Source: Hippasteria phrygiana (taxonomy: Eukaryota > Echinodermata > Asteroidea > Valvatida > Goniasteridae). From it: DNA of 64,000 nucleotides. Shown here piece by piece: positions 21,955 through 33,164 of the stretch. The stretch's first letter is position 1. Each line of letters starts with the position of its first letter. Under the pieces are notes generated by a model. The model searched no databases. It had not been told where the DNA came from and saw only the letters and a program-made list of their open reading frames with translations. The DNA lies in contig JAZGUH010000263.1 in the NCBI GenBank assembly GCA_037893225.1, positions 744,001 through 808,000 of the forward strand, read 5' to 3'. The position numbers were made by a program, and so were the translations under genes.

Positions 21955-22594
21955 TGCCTAATTCACATTTGCCCCGGGCGCCGTGCGATAAATGGGTCTA
22001 CGATTTTCCGTACGATTTTTGAGGCATCGTAGGTGGCTACGGGCTACGGCGTATGTGTTCACATTGTGTACGAGCATCGTGTGATTTCTCGTCTGGGCCC
22101 TCGGGGGCAGGCCGGGGCAAAGCCGTACAGAGGCTGCGCGGAGATGGTGCGGCCGCTGTGGGGTTGCCGCAGGATGACTGCTCAATATCCGTGCGATTTC
22201 ACAGGTACTGCACGGGCAGCGAGCGGCAACCTTGCGATAGCTGTGTGAGGGCCGTGCGATTGTCCCAAGAGCCTACAATCTCCGTACGATTTTTTTTTGC
22301 CCCAATGTCCACCTAAAATCTTGCATTTTCTGCACGATCAGCGCGCGGCCTCCGCGCCGTGCCCGTGCGGGGATTGTGCAATACCACCTACCACATGTCT
22401 ACGGGCTAGGGGCTTACGATTTTTTTCAAATTTGTATAACTTCTCGCTAAACAAAATCGTAGAGGCCGCGGCAACCGTGAATCCGTATAAAAATCTCAGG
22501 GCAGCCTCCTGCCTCCGCACGGAGGCCGCATGGAAAGGATACGGGCAGGATACGGGCTCCGTAGACCCATCACAGGCCAAATGTGAATTAGGCA
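21955..22594. mobile_element. 640-bp CG-rich TIR element with TTA duplication
   Basis: The ends TGCCTAATTCACATTTGCCC and, complemented, TGCCTAATTCACATTTGGCC are flanked by TTA (21952-21954, 22595-22597), which suggests a Harbinger-type MITE. The interior is GC-rich with repeated CGTGCGAT/CGTACGATTTT words. A related end, TGCCTCAGTCACAT, occurs at 55292. It is non-coding. Confidence 0.82.
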
Positions 22595-22597
22595 TTA

Positions 22598-23568
22598 CTT
22601 AGAATGAGACCAGATCTTACTAAGCATACAGGAGTAATTGCCTTGCCTTAGAGATGCAGCAGTAGGTAAACATGGTCAGATTGGTTTAATAGCTATAATT
22701 TCCTCAGTTTGATTCCTGTCTGCGGCAGCATCAAGTTGGGTTGTTGGACCGTAACTGATGTGTAGGTTTTTCTCGGAAATGAGATCTTTTCTTCGCATCT
22801 AAGATGTACATTTCTTTCCTTATTGTCTCTCATGTGGTTCTTGGCTACATAGCTGTTTAGTGATTACTTGCAACGGTCCTTTTCCACATTGCCGGAAGAA
22901 ACAATATGACATCATTGGCAATGGCTCCATATGAACTCAGTTAAGATGCAATTCTGGTTATAAATGAGAATTATCGGTCCTGACCAAACTGTGCATGGTT
23001 GTATTGAAACAAATTAACTTAAGCCGAACACATATATGTGTTACAGTACAAAGTTATGCTTTAGGCGAACATTTTTGCTTGCATTGTTAAGACTTAATTA
23101 ATGATTAGTCAAAAAGAAACATCCCTCAACGCAAGAAGCAATCATTAAATCCCTCATATATCAATAAAAAAAAATAATAATAAAAGTGGATCAAATAATA
23201 GATAGTTGAATAAGCCCTCTATTGTCTGCCAGAAATAAGTCTCAACACAGCATGGTTTGTGTGTGAGAGAGTAATTACATGTGCTGATTCAATATTCTTG
23301 AATGTTTTACCCACATGTGATTGCAGTATCGTTTGTTTTTAAATGTCATGTACTTTAACACGCATGTACTGTACATGTACATACACAATACGTGCACAAT
23401 AAATGGGAAAACCGGCACTCTAGATATCTGTTAAATACTAAATTTGGATATAACAACATTTTTGCGGGGTCTGGCAGACTTTGTACTATCATGAGTCAAT
23501 TGTCATCATAATCATGAAAATCTGCTCACCAAATGTTTCGAATTTGTTTTTCTTTTGATGTGCATTAG
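22598..23568. other. Intron before the recombinase exon
   Basis: AT-rich, no feature recognised, ending in TTCTTTTGATGTGCATTAG. Confidence 0.5.
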
Positions 23569-25531
23569 GTTTCTTCTACCATCAGTTTTAGTGAATGTGA
23601 ATCTGGTGATAGTTGTGATGACCCTACATACATTCCAGACATGGTAGAAGACTCTGGCGATGAAACAGATGATTCATATGTTATCCCTCTTCCCCGAAGA
23701 CCATTTGCTAATGACAAAGCTCAATGCTCAGGGTTTGTTGAACTACCAGGAAATCGGTCTCAGTTTCGCTCAGGTAATGATTTGGCTACACAGGAAGGTG
23801 GTGGGGCATTACAAGACGGATCTGTTTCTACATCATCGTCAAAGGTTAAAGTACTGACAACTAACAACCAGTATGGCAGAAAATGGGATAAACGCCAATT
23901 TTGCGTTTTTTGCATGGAAGAAACCCCCAAACTACCAAGGCATTTAGAAAAACATCACCCACAGGAGCCAGAGGTTATACAAGCACTCAGCTTCCCTTTG
24001 AAGTCACAAGAAAGAAAGGATCATCTTGAGTTACTGAGAAATAAGGGAAATCATGCCCACAACATAGATGTCCTTGCAAAGCAAGAAGGGGTACTTATCC
24101 CATACAAAAGGCCAACCTATGAGACACCAGCCAGCTCCTACCTTCCATGTTATCAGTGCTTTGGATACTTTATTGCAGCAGATCTTTGGAAGCATCAGAA
24201 GACTTGCAAAATGAACAGTGAAGGAAAGTCTTGTGGTAAAATGTTACAGGCCCAGTGCGCGTTGTTGTTACCGATGTCCTCTTCTGTATCTGATGTTTTG
24301 AAGAATAAGATCATTGGTCACATGATGCCTAATGAAGTAAGCCTCGTTGCAAGAAATGATGACCTGATAATCAAACTTGGCATGCATATCCTAGGGAAAG
24401 AGGGCCAGAATCAGTACCAACACATCAGTCAGAAAATGAGGGAACTTGGTCGCCTTCTTCTGAAAGTGAGAGAGAAGAATTCATCCATCAAAACCTTGAA
24501 AGACTGTGTTAATCCAAGGGTTTTTGACGATGTTGTAGATGCTGTAAATGAGGTGGCTCGGTTAAATTATGAAACCGGAAGATATGCTGTTCCATCTCTT
24601 GCCCTGAAATTAGGGCATTCCATGAGGAAATGTGCCCTAATCGTAAAGGCAGATGCCATCAAAGAAGCAGATGATAAACTTCAAAAGCAGGCTGAGAACT
24701 TTGAAGAACTCTGCAAAATCTCTTGGTCACCAAAGGTATCCAAAGGTGCACTAACTACCCTGTATGAGAGGAAATGGAATAAGCCAAGCATGCTACCTGT
24801 GTCAAATGATGTAGCAAAGGTTCACCAATATGTTTCACACACAATCCATGACAAGATGGAGGCACTGAAAGAAAACCCACAGAAGGATGACTACACAACC
24901 CTGGCAAAGGGAATTCTTGTCCAGCTGATATTGTTCAATAGAAGAAGGAGTGGAGAGGTGGAGCGAATGGAAATCAACAATTTCCAGAAGGCGAGCAGTG
25001 GGGTAAATGAAGATGTCATGCGCGGTCTGTCCTCATGGGAAAAGAAACTTTGCACAAAACTGTCTCGTGTAGAAATCAGAGGGAAAAGGGGAAGGAAAGT
25101 CCCAATACTGCTGTCTGCTGGTATGGTTGAAAGTATCAACCTCTTGATTTCAAAGAGAGATGCTGTCGGGGTTTCTGAAGATAATCCGTATCTATTTGCC
25201 AGACCAGGATGTTCAACGTCATACCGTGGCTGTGATTGTGTGAAGATGTTTGTTGATAAGTCTGGAGTAGAGCACCCAGAGTATGTAACTTCAACAAAAC
25301 TTCGCAAACACGTGGCAACCCTGTCTCAGCTTTTATGCCTCAAGGACAACGAGCTGGATGTTTTAGCGAGTTTCATGGGACATGACATTCAAATCCACAG
25401 AGAATATTATCGGCTACCCGAAAGCACCCTCCAGACAGCGAAGGTTGCAAAGATTTTGATGCTTCTTGAGAAGGGGCAAGTCGACCAATTTGCAGGAAAG
25501 AACCTGGATGAGATCAATGTCAATCTTGAGG
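23569..25531 (+). CDS. Zinc-finger plus tyrosine-recombinase-like domain exon
   Basis: The exon opens in phase 0 and reads VSSTISFSECESGD...DPTYIPDMVEDSGDE, an acidic leader. Counting from the Met at 23641, residues 88-105 form a Cys-x2-Cys...His-x3-His motif and 170-189 a Cys-x2-Cys...His-x3-Cys motif. Residues 420-610 read as the catalytic domain of a tyrosine recombinase: NRRRSGEVERM with Arg436 in the R-x-x-E context, STKLRKHVATLSQLL with Arg555, then FMGHDIQIHREYYRLPE with His581 and Tyr590 nine residues later, as in XerD-type enzymes. The usual first His of the H-x-x-R box is Thr552. These enzymes cut and rejoin DNA through the tyrosine. The C-terminus GKNLDEIN matches the tail of predicted fish and invertebrate 'KMT5A-A-like' proteins as I remember them. 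There are no stops over about 650 codons. It ends in phase 1 at GAGG/GTGAGT; unspliced reading stops at 25542. Confidence 0.9.
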
Positions 25532-27103
25532 GTGAGTATTAAGATTGTTCCCACGCAATAGATGGCGGTTTTATTAATGGCAGGCAATATGTCTAATGAT
25601 TCTTGTGCCGAAAAAGAAAAACAACGACCCTACCAAACAAAAACAAAACATAAAAACATTTTGGAAACTCATTTCCATCATGTTTTTAGTAAAGACAAAG
25701 CGAGCAATGTTTTGTAATTCAGCACTTTGCCTATTCAAGACAGGCCTATGTATTTGTACAAGTACAAAGGCAATGGACTTTTAGAGAAACAACAAAAATG
25801 ACATTTTCAATGGAAAAATCAACATACACAACCTTACCTACCTAAACTGAACATTTCTTATCTAAAGCATCCAGAAGATCTTGAATAGTTACCATTTTAC
25901 ACAAACTTAGATTTTAACACCTAGTAATTTCCAATAAACTTTGTTCAATGACAACAAAGTCATTAATGTTGGAAAGGGCGTAGTATGCTAAATTGCGATT
26001 TCTCAAACTCCCGCTCTGTGTGTCTCCGGCTTGGTTCCAACTGCATGCACAGTGAATAAGCCAGTTAGGTATTTCAACTGCACATGGGTCACCAGTCATT
26101 TGGGATAACTAATGCGTATGTATGAACGTGCAAGGTGGTCGCTCAACGCGCTCCTGGTAAATTCAATGAGAATGGGCCTATGTAACATTGCTTGACATTA
26201 CTTCAGCAATTTTATCCAAAATAACCTTTGAACTGGACTACTTCAACTATACCGAACTGGCTTATCGCGTTGCTCACATGTCTGCTTGCTATTATACACA
26301 TTGTATGTTTGAGAGTTGCTAAGGGAACCCAACCTCACATGCGTGCAGCGTTGTTGGATTGAACATATTGAACATCACACCCTCCTATTGGCTTGCATGG
26401 AATTTTGGAATGTTCCCACTAAATAATGCACTTGGCTTGACCCAGTGTGATGCAAAATTTTATAAATGTGTGGTAAACAGGTAAAAGTGTTAATTTTTTT
26501 CCAGGTAATGTTTATTGTCTCTGAGTGGCTCATTTTTGCAAAAATGTGTGAGGAAAAAGCTGTGTGGCACAGCTCCTACCAAAATGGACAATACAAGTCC
26601 AGAAGACCTCATATTAACCCTCCTATAGTTATAAGTATCACAGCCTATCAAAAAATCTACCCACCAACTCTCACAATTTGTGTGTGTTTCACCCGTCACT
26701 TAATAGGTTTTGATATATTAGTTGGCTCCATTTTGGCCCTGAGAGAGGAAGGGTTAAGGCTTGTTATAAATCAAATTATTAATCCTCAAGGTTTTGAATT
26801 ATGAGAGAAAATATTCCAAAGTAAAATCTGGACTGCATCAGATAAATTGATAATATATTGAATATTATTCCTTCCAATCCACAAAGTAAATCACTCAATA
26901 TTTGTACAATATTTTTCTTGAACCCTAACCTACCTGAATCCATCAAAATCCATAACCCTATTTTGGAGGATTTTGGCGGATTCAGGATACTTTCTAGTAA
27001 AGTTACTCAAGGGGTTAGGGTTTTAATGGAGTCAATTTGTGTTCCAAAAAGCTTTTTGTTTAATATATTAAATTAAACTAAACAGTATTGTTTTATTTTA
27101 AAG
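25532..27103. other. Intron, nothing recognised
   Basis: About 1.6 kb without a supported feature. Around 26925-26995 there are AACCCTAACCTACCTGAATCC words and an inverted echo (GGATTTTGGCGGATTCAGG) that resemble pieces in other introns. Confidence 0.45.
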
Positions 27104-27151
27104 AGCCTTGTTCTGACGATGAAGACGAGAAGCAACCTGGTGAAGAAAAAG
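27104..27151 (+). CDS. Small acidic linker exon
   Basis: 48 nt, phase 1 to phase 1, acceptor TTTATTTTAAAG and donor AAAAAG/GTAAAC. With the split Gly/Glu codon it reads EPCSDDEDEKQPGEEK. It continues the recombinase exon in frame. It is short, so it is supported mainly by splice sites and phase. Confidence 0.6.
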
Positions 27152-27596
27152 GTAAACAATCATATTGTTGATGCTAAAAATGAACATTGGCTGATGGTGT
27201 GTGAACAGAATCAAATACTGATTGTCGTGTGACATGCAAAAACTGTATAATGGTGACACGGGATTGACTTGGCTATGTAAATGTTGCTGTGTGCTTACAA
27301 TTCAGGTACACTCAAGTTACGTTTTCTGAGCGACTATTTGCTCGCTAAATGCAAAAGCTTTACAGTGGAATATTGTATTACTTTCTCATGGCAATTGGGG
27401 TTTATTATTGCATGCCATAAGTTGCAAACTATATAATCCCAATACATGTTAATGTGACAATCAAATTTCACAGAACTTGTTGGTTGACTAAGATTTAGAT
27501 GAATATGTCATGAATATTTTGCAGCCAACCTTAAGTTGTAAAACTGAGATATGACTCCCTGAAAATGCCTGCCTCACACCTCGTTTTGCCATCTGC

Positions 27597-27884
27597 CATG
27601 TTTTGCCATTTTTTACCCTCCTGGTGTCCACATGGATGTTCAGAGGGAAGCACTTCATATTTATACAGTACATTGTATATGCATGCACACCAGGTGCTTG
27701 TGTTAGCTTCTAAACAAAGACAAGCCAATCACAGCCTTCTGGGGGCGTGGTCAAGATCTGAATATAGGCCCACAGAGAAAAATGATAAAATGACCCCTGC
27801 TTCTGATGGGTGACTCACTGCGCATGCAATGAAAACTATCGACCATCCATGTGGAAACCAGGGGAGTCAAAAATGGCAAAATGT
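27597..27884. mobile_element. MITE with ~40-bp inverted ends
   Basis: The left arm CATGTTTTGCCATTTTTTAC...CCACATGGATG and the right arm CATCCATGTGG...CAAAAATGGCAAAATG are imperfect complements. No coding sequence and no clear target duplication. Confidence 0.7.
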
Positions 27885-28371
27885 TAATTTGATAAAGGTT
27901 TTTTTCAGGGCCTATAAAAATTATTGTATATCTTATCACAGCGTCAAATGTTTAGTCCTTTCCCTTTTGTTGAAGCACCCTCAATCAATCTCAAGCGGCT
28001 AAAGTGCCTATAAAATGAGACTGTAGCTGATCTTTGAATGTGGATGGACTAGCTTTCTCCATTTAAAAAAAGGATTTTGTTAAAATGTTAATCTGTGTTG
28101 TCAAAATTGTCTATGCTCTTAATATGCTTACATAATGTTAATGTTTCTAATACACATATAGACGCCAAGTCTTTTCATCTGGCATTCCTCGGTATAAAAG
28201 GAATGCTGAAGATACTGTCGACTTCCATTGAACAAAGTGTTTTTTTGTTTCTTTGTTTTCTTTTATTTATTTTGGGGGGACAGATCTTTTAGTCATTTGT
28301 AAATCTTCTCTCTATTGAGTCTGTTCTTTGTATAGTGCTGTATTAATGATTCCTTTTTTTCCTTGTTGCAG

Positions 28372-28437
28372 AAAACTGCCCGATGGCTACAACTACCTGT
28401 CCTCACAGTGCTAGCCTGACAAGTGCCTCTCAGACAA
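28372..28437 (+). CDS. Linker exon, duplicate 1, with alternative stop
   Basis: 66 nt, phase 1 to 1, acceptor CCTTGTTGCAG, donor ACAA/GTAACA, encoding ENCPMATTTCPHSASLTSAS plus QT. Its sister at 30719 reads ENHLSAATTCPGNAGLTGAS plus QT, so the exon was duplicated together with flanking intron. If the donor is not used, both copies read on for nine codons to a conserved TGA (28464-28466), giving an alternative C-terminus ending GPFV and dropping the SANT-like exon. Confidence 0.6.
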
Positions 28438-28756
28438 GTAACAAAGGCAGTGGTCCATTTGTTTGACCACACATAACAAATTCACTAGACTGAGGTTATA
28501 AGACACTGAAGGAAACTGCTAAGATAATGAGCCAGTTTGTATCTCAAATATGAGTTACTTGGCCTCTGATGATGCATCAAGCATTTCTAATGAAACAAAA
28601 TTCAATGCTGCTTAGACTGGTATTGTGAAGTGTGTAACCCATGCATCAGTGTGACGTGCACTTGTTATTCATCTTGGTCCTTTTGGAAAAAAAAGGCATT
28701 TGTACACTTGCACACTTGGAATGTCTATGCCTCATTCAACAATTTGTTGTGTGTTA

Positions 28757-29160
28757 AAATGAATGAAAGTTTTTTTATGAATACAGCATTCAATGTGACG
28801 TGTGAAACTTACATTAACTTTAATGTAGGTGCCACGTGTTGTGGTGTTCTACTCCAAGGTCAGTTTTACCATTGGAGTTGATCAATTTGGTTCATACAAA
28901 TTTAGTTCATTTTTATGTTTTCACTTTCCACAGTGAGAGTGGAAACTATTTGGGTGGATTTTAAGATTAATCAGTAGTTTTGTGTTGCTTACATTTATAT
29001 TTATCACTTGAACCCTTGTTTTTATCACGATGGAAATAATTTTGCAGTTTGAAATACTCTCCATTGAAATTGAAGTACACAGAGTTAAGAAAACAAATTC
29101 TCACCATGGGATCTCTTGAGTATACTCCCTGAATTGTTCAGATGGAATTATTGGTGTCTA
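28757..29160. repeat. Diverged copy of the 35-36 kb local repeat
   Basis: Contains GCATTCAATGTGACGTGTGA...TTTAATGTAGGTGCCACGTG and TTTTACCATTGGAGTTG, then GTTTGAAATACTCTCCATTG, in the same order as at 35545-35850 and 36067-36440. It shows that the 3' part of the gene region was duplicated and dispersed. Confidence 0.7.
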
Positions 29161-29742
29161 AAAGGTAATATACAACATTTGAAAACTACGGAAATATTAT
29201 GAAATACATTTACTTTACTTGACTGCAAGTAAATAATAGTCTCAAGCATCCTGTGAAATTGTGGCACCTGGTGCGCTGTCATTTTCAAGAAAACTAGAAT
29301 TTTTATATCAATGATGATCGGCCGACCATCTTTGGGGAAAAAAACTTTAAATACTGCCTCCAGTTTACATGGCCAGACAAGCAAAGAAGCTGGTGAATGA
29401 ACAGGGAATATTATCCATTCCAAATTCTAAGGTTGGGTCATTCTGTGTCAATTTAACACGCTTTTGGACCTGACCGTCACGGATTGAAACAAAATTGTGT
29501 GCTGATTGGACTCCTTGAGAAACTCCCAGAACCTATATTTTATGTCATTCAGTTACATGTAATTAGTTTTTGAGATAGTGGTTAGTAATTGATACAACAA
29601 TGGCATGCGGTAGTGACCCAGGAGTGTCACCAGTGTGGCCCTATATAGCTGGTGTTATACATGCATGGGATCAGTGTACTGCCAGGTTGTTGATCTATTT
29701 ACATCTTATGGCACAGCGCTTTAACAGTCAATTCTCTGGATA

Positions 29743-30420
29743 TTGATCAGACCTAAGAGAAAAATGTCTTCTGAAGAGCATTACGCAACAATTGGTTCTC
29801 GCACTAAATATATCAAGAGCATAGCATGTTGCGACCCATTTAAATCTCACAGCAAGAAGAAAACAGCTGGCTTAAGGCAGGTAACAGAAAGATTTGTATT
29901 GGAGCACCCAAGTCGTCATCACACTCGACCACAAAGTCTATGCACCGGTTGTCGCAAGAAAGTATCTCAACTGTCGCCTGAAAAAAATAGTCTCAACATC
30001 TGAAAGTTCTAGCAGTGATCCAGAAGTTCATCTGGACATCAGGATGTTTTTGTGCAACCAAATACCGATATTAACATTATCAACGAGTCTTTGACAATTA
30101 TTGGTTAATCTGCTATCAAAAGTAAGAACAAAGCTCACGGAAGTTACATGGAAAACAAAGTTAAGAGAAAAGAGATGACAATAAAGAGACTGTGACATGG
30201 AAAACAGTTCACTGATGATGGAAGTGAGATGATAAATCAGTTGAAAACAAATGTTTCACTCCTTGACCAAGAAAAGTGAAAAAAATTCAAGTTTTGACTG
30301 TCTACCTGAGAGTTGCATAGAGTATCAAAAGAATTTACTCCATATTTTTGTTTGGCAGTTGGATACACAACCGTAAATGGGTGCAAACCAGCTATAGTCT
30401 AGTTTCCCGACCCGATAATT
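29743..30420 (+). pseudogene. Decayed CCDPF/Cys-Cys protein-family fragment
   Basis: From the Met at 29764 the reading MSSEEHYATIGSRTK leads into IACCDPFKSHSKKKTAGLRQ, VTERFVLEHPS, and LCTGCRKKVSQLSPEKN, ending at 30003. The paired CCDPF and LC..CRKK motifs resemble the N-terminus of an uncharacterised multicopy invertebrate family that I remember but cannot name with certainty; they may form a zinc site. After 30003 frameshifts and stops appear, although later frames still resemble a continuation (SIKRIYSIF near 30320). It lies inside an intron of the SET-recombinase gene. It is most likely a broken copy. Confidence 0.45.
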
Positions 30421-30718
30421 CCTGTTTTGTCTGAAGTAGGGTCAGGGAACCACACTATAAAAACAGCATTTTGTTTTCCCAGCATCTATTTGCTATAAAA
30501 ACCTCAAATCCATTCATTTCTAAACAAAAATGACAGCAAAAGCAAATGCTACATTTAGTAGAAGCATGACAAGGAAAGGCAAATTTGCAAAAACAAACTA
30601 CTGCAGACCTGTTTTCTGAATTAGGGAGATATGGAATGTAATTAAATTGACATCAATGTAATGAAAACACTTGATGTAAATTTGGGCAATATACCATGTT
30701 TGTTATTCCTTGTTATAG

Positions 30719-30784
30719 AAAACCACCTGTCCGCTGCAACTACATGTCCTGGAAATGCTGGCCTCACAGGTGCCTCTCAGACAG
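30719..30784 (+). CDS. Linker exon, duplicate 2, with alternative stop
   Basis: 66 nt, phase 1 to 1, acceptor TTGTTATAG, strong donor ACAG/GTAAGG. It is paralogous to 28372-28437. Retaining the intron gives a tail ending NDPSV and a TGA at 30811-30813, in the same place as in the sister exon. Both exons can be used together or alternatively without breaking frame. Confidence 0.62.
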
Positions 30785-31396
30785 GTAAGGAAGGCAATGA
30801 CCCTTCTGTTTGACCACAGGTAAGATGCCAGTTCCAAACTGTCATCTGCCTGTACATGGATTATTGAAATGTTAACCTTAGTTTGCCGACTACAAACTAG
30901 ATTATACAACACTGGAACATTAGAGTAAGTAATTAATTCAGAGTTAATTATAATATCAGGTTTTTGTAGATGTTATATCAATTGAGTTGATCTAATTGTT
31001 CATTAAAATTATTAATGCATTACATAATATAGAAATTCAAATTTCTGAAACTTACCAGGCAGTTAAAGGGATCTACTAATTTTTTGGAAACTATTCAGCA
31101 TGAGACCATTTTTATGAATTATGTAGACCGACTTTGCATATTGGTCACTTGGCTGACTCCACAGAATCCTCAGTAATGGAGCACAGACTTCTGCAAAGCT
31201 TTGGTAAATAAGGCCCAAATTGAGGCTCATCCAAAAAAAAATGCTTCCCCCACAATATTCTGATGGCACAGCATTTTCACGCACTTTTCCAAATGAGTTG
31301 GATAAGTTGTCAGAGTTGCTACATGCTTTTGGCACTGTACATACTGGTACTTTATATGCTCAATACGTTAGTTAGAAATACTACTTATTGCTTCAG

Positions 31397-31429
31397 AAGT
31401 GTCCACGGCAGCTCCAAAACAAGAATTCG
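31397..31429 (+). CDS. Candidate 33-nt micro-exon
   Basis: Between TTGCTTCAG and TTCG/GTAACA, phase 1 to 1, encoding roughly VSTAAPKQEFG. It is supported only by phase and splice-like ends, so it may be chance. Confidence 0.35.
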
Positions 31430-31789
31430 GTAACATTTGGGGTGAAAAAACATTTTTGGCGATCTGCGAAGCAGATGCGAGCCTGTTATACCAATTTCCG
31501 TCCATCTGTCTGTCGGGCAGGCCGTCTGCATTACAATGTGAAAATGTTTGCTTCTAGCTAGTTCAGTCCAAACATGCAGTTTATCAGGTCAACAGCTATT
31601 AGATCTAGACTGATTGCATTGTGGTAAATGTTATAAAATAATTGAGGAATGTTTAATTTAAGAAAACGTTTAGTTTTTAATTGCTACATCCCACTATGCA
31701 ATGTAAATATTGTACATTTATTTTCATATATACACTGTACATGTTCATACAATCGTAATTTTCGGAGAGCATACATGCATTTGGTTTGA

Positions 31790-32356
31790 ACTTTTTGTGG
31801 GGCGGGTGATGTGGGGTTGGGGTGATGTGTGGGGTTGGGGTGATGTGGATGGGGTTGGGGTGATGTGGATGGGGTGGGGGTGATGTGGATGGGGTGGGGT
31901 GATGTGGATGGGGTGGGGGTGATTTGGATGGGGTGGGGGTGATTTGGATGGGGTGGGGGTGATTTGGATGGGGTGGGGGTGATTTGGATGTGGTGATGTG
32001 GATGGGGTTGGGGTGATGCGGATGGGGTTGGGGTGATGCGGATGGGGTTGGGGTGACGCGGATGGGGTTGGGGTGATGCGGATGGGGTTGGGGTGACGCG
32101 GATGGGGTTGGGGTGACGCGGATGGGGTTTGAGGTGATGTAGATGGGGTTTGAGGTGATGTAGATGGGGTTTGAGGTGATGTAGATGGGGTTTGAGGTGA
32201 TGTAGATGGGGTTTGAGGTGATGTAGATGGGGTTTGAGGTGATGTAGATGGGGTTTGAGGTGATGGGGTTTGGGGATGTGGGGTTTGGGGATGTGGGGTG
32301 GGGTGATGTGGGGTGTGGTTTGGGGATGTGGGTGGGGGGGGGGGGTGGGATGAGGT
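31790..32356. repeat. G-rich minisatellite with homogenised variant blocks
   Basis: Tandem 20-21-bp units of the form GGGGTTGGGGTGATGTGGAT. Variants are grouped: GATGTGGAT (31797-31910), GATTTGGAT (about 31915-31990), GATGCGGAT/GACGCGGAT (about 31990-32120), and TTTGAGGTGATGTAGAT (32125-32260), ending in shorter GGGGATGTGGGGT words. Four-G runs in every unit make the plus strand able to form G-quadruplexes. It lies in the intron before the last exon. Confidence 0.92.
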
Positions 32357-32733
32357 GTAGTGACGTATGGTACAATGTAATTTGGTGACCTATTGGTATT
32401 GACATATAAAAGGCTGACACACTCCACCATGATGCCCTTTTACCTTACCCAATCTCACGCCAAATATTTCAATTTTTTTGTTTTTTTACTTAAAAATGGA
32501 TAGGATGAGATTCGGGTGGAGATAGGATTGGATTAATATTCGTTGTGAGGGGCCTCCCCTCCCACCTTTAGCAGCGAGCCATGGTGGCTTTGCCGTTCTA
32601 ATGTTCATAACCCAAAAGCAATTGCACACCCTGAATACAATAAAGATTCCTCCTATGATACATTTGCAAAGACAGGAAAATACCTTGTGCCTTGTTTCAG
32701 TTTTCATTCTGATTTATTTATTCTTTTTTGCAG

Positions 32734-32933
32734 GAAAAAAGAAACAATGGACAAAAGATGAACAGAAGGCTGTTGACAAGTTTTTTGCTGGACATATTCG
32801 CCTTTTGAAAGTTCCTCAAAAGCATGAATGTTTGATGTGTCAGAGAAAGCTTCCATTCCTGCAGGGTATTGACTGGAAGAAAATCAAATTCAGGGTCAAC
32901 AACTTAATTCAAAAACAAAAGGGAGCGAAATAG
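32734..32933 (+). CDS. Last exon, Myb/SANT-like C-terminal domain
   Basis: Acceptor TTTTTTGCAG at 32733, stop TAG at 32931. It enters in phase 1 and encodes KKKQWTKDEQKAVDKFFAGH, IRLLKVPQKHECLMCQRK, then GIDWKKIKFRVNNLIQKQKG. The W..DEQ.AV helix, a Pro/Cys centre and the DWKKIKFRVNN helix form a short Myb/SANT-like or homeodomain-like DNA-binding module that I recall at the C-terminus of the same 'KMT5A-A-like' predicted proteins. With the preceding exons it completes SET - linker - zinc fingers - recombinase - SANT-like. No clear AATAAA signal follows within 200 bp. Confidence 0.8.
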
Positions 32934-33164
32934 ATACACTTTACTGTGTATGCAGTGCCAAAACCACTTTAAGCTAGAAAGCTTTAAGCTAACAGCTTTT
33001 AAAAATTGATTGGAAATCACATGTAAAAAATGCATCAGTCAAATATCCAAGTTGATGATAAATATTCCAAAATATGTCAAACTAATCAGTAGGTTGAATA
33101 TTTTTCTTTGTTTAAAAACTAAATCTTAAAAAATAATTGATTCAAAGTTTGACTTGTCAAAAAA

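Noticed and set aside
24891..25307. 138-codon minus-strand frame
   Set aside because: It is the antisense shadow of the recombinase exon, whose sense frame is far longer and has recognisable motifs.
26466..26804. 112-codon frame in the intron after the recombinase exon
   Set aside because: No recognisable domain, no suitable splice ends, AT-rich composition like the surrounding intron.
31790..32356. Telomere-like or subtelomeric G-rich repeat
   Set aside because: Units are 20-21 bp GGGGTTGGGGTGATG variants inside an intron, not the TTAGGG repeat of metazoan telomeres, and the block is short.
31677..32430. Two overlapping ~248-codon minus-strand open frames rich in Pro/His/Thr
   Set aside because: They exist only because the 20-21-bp G-rich minisatellite has no stops in two frames; the repeat explains them fully.
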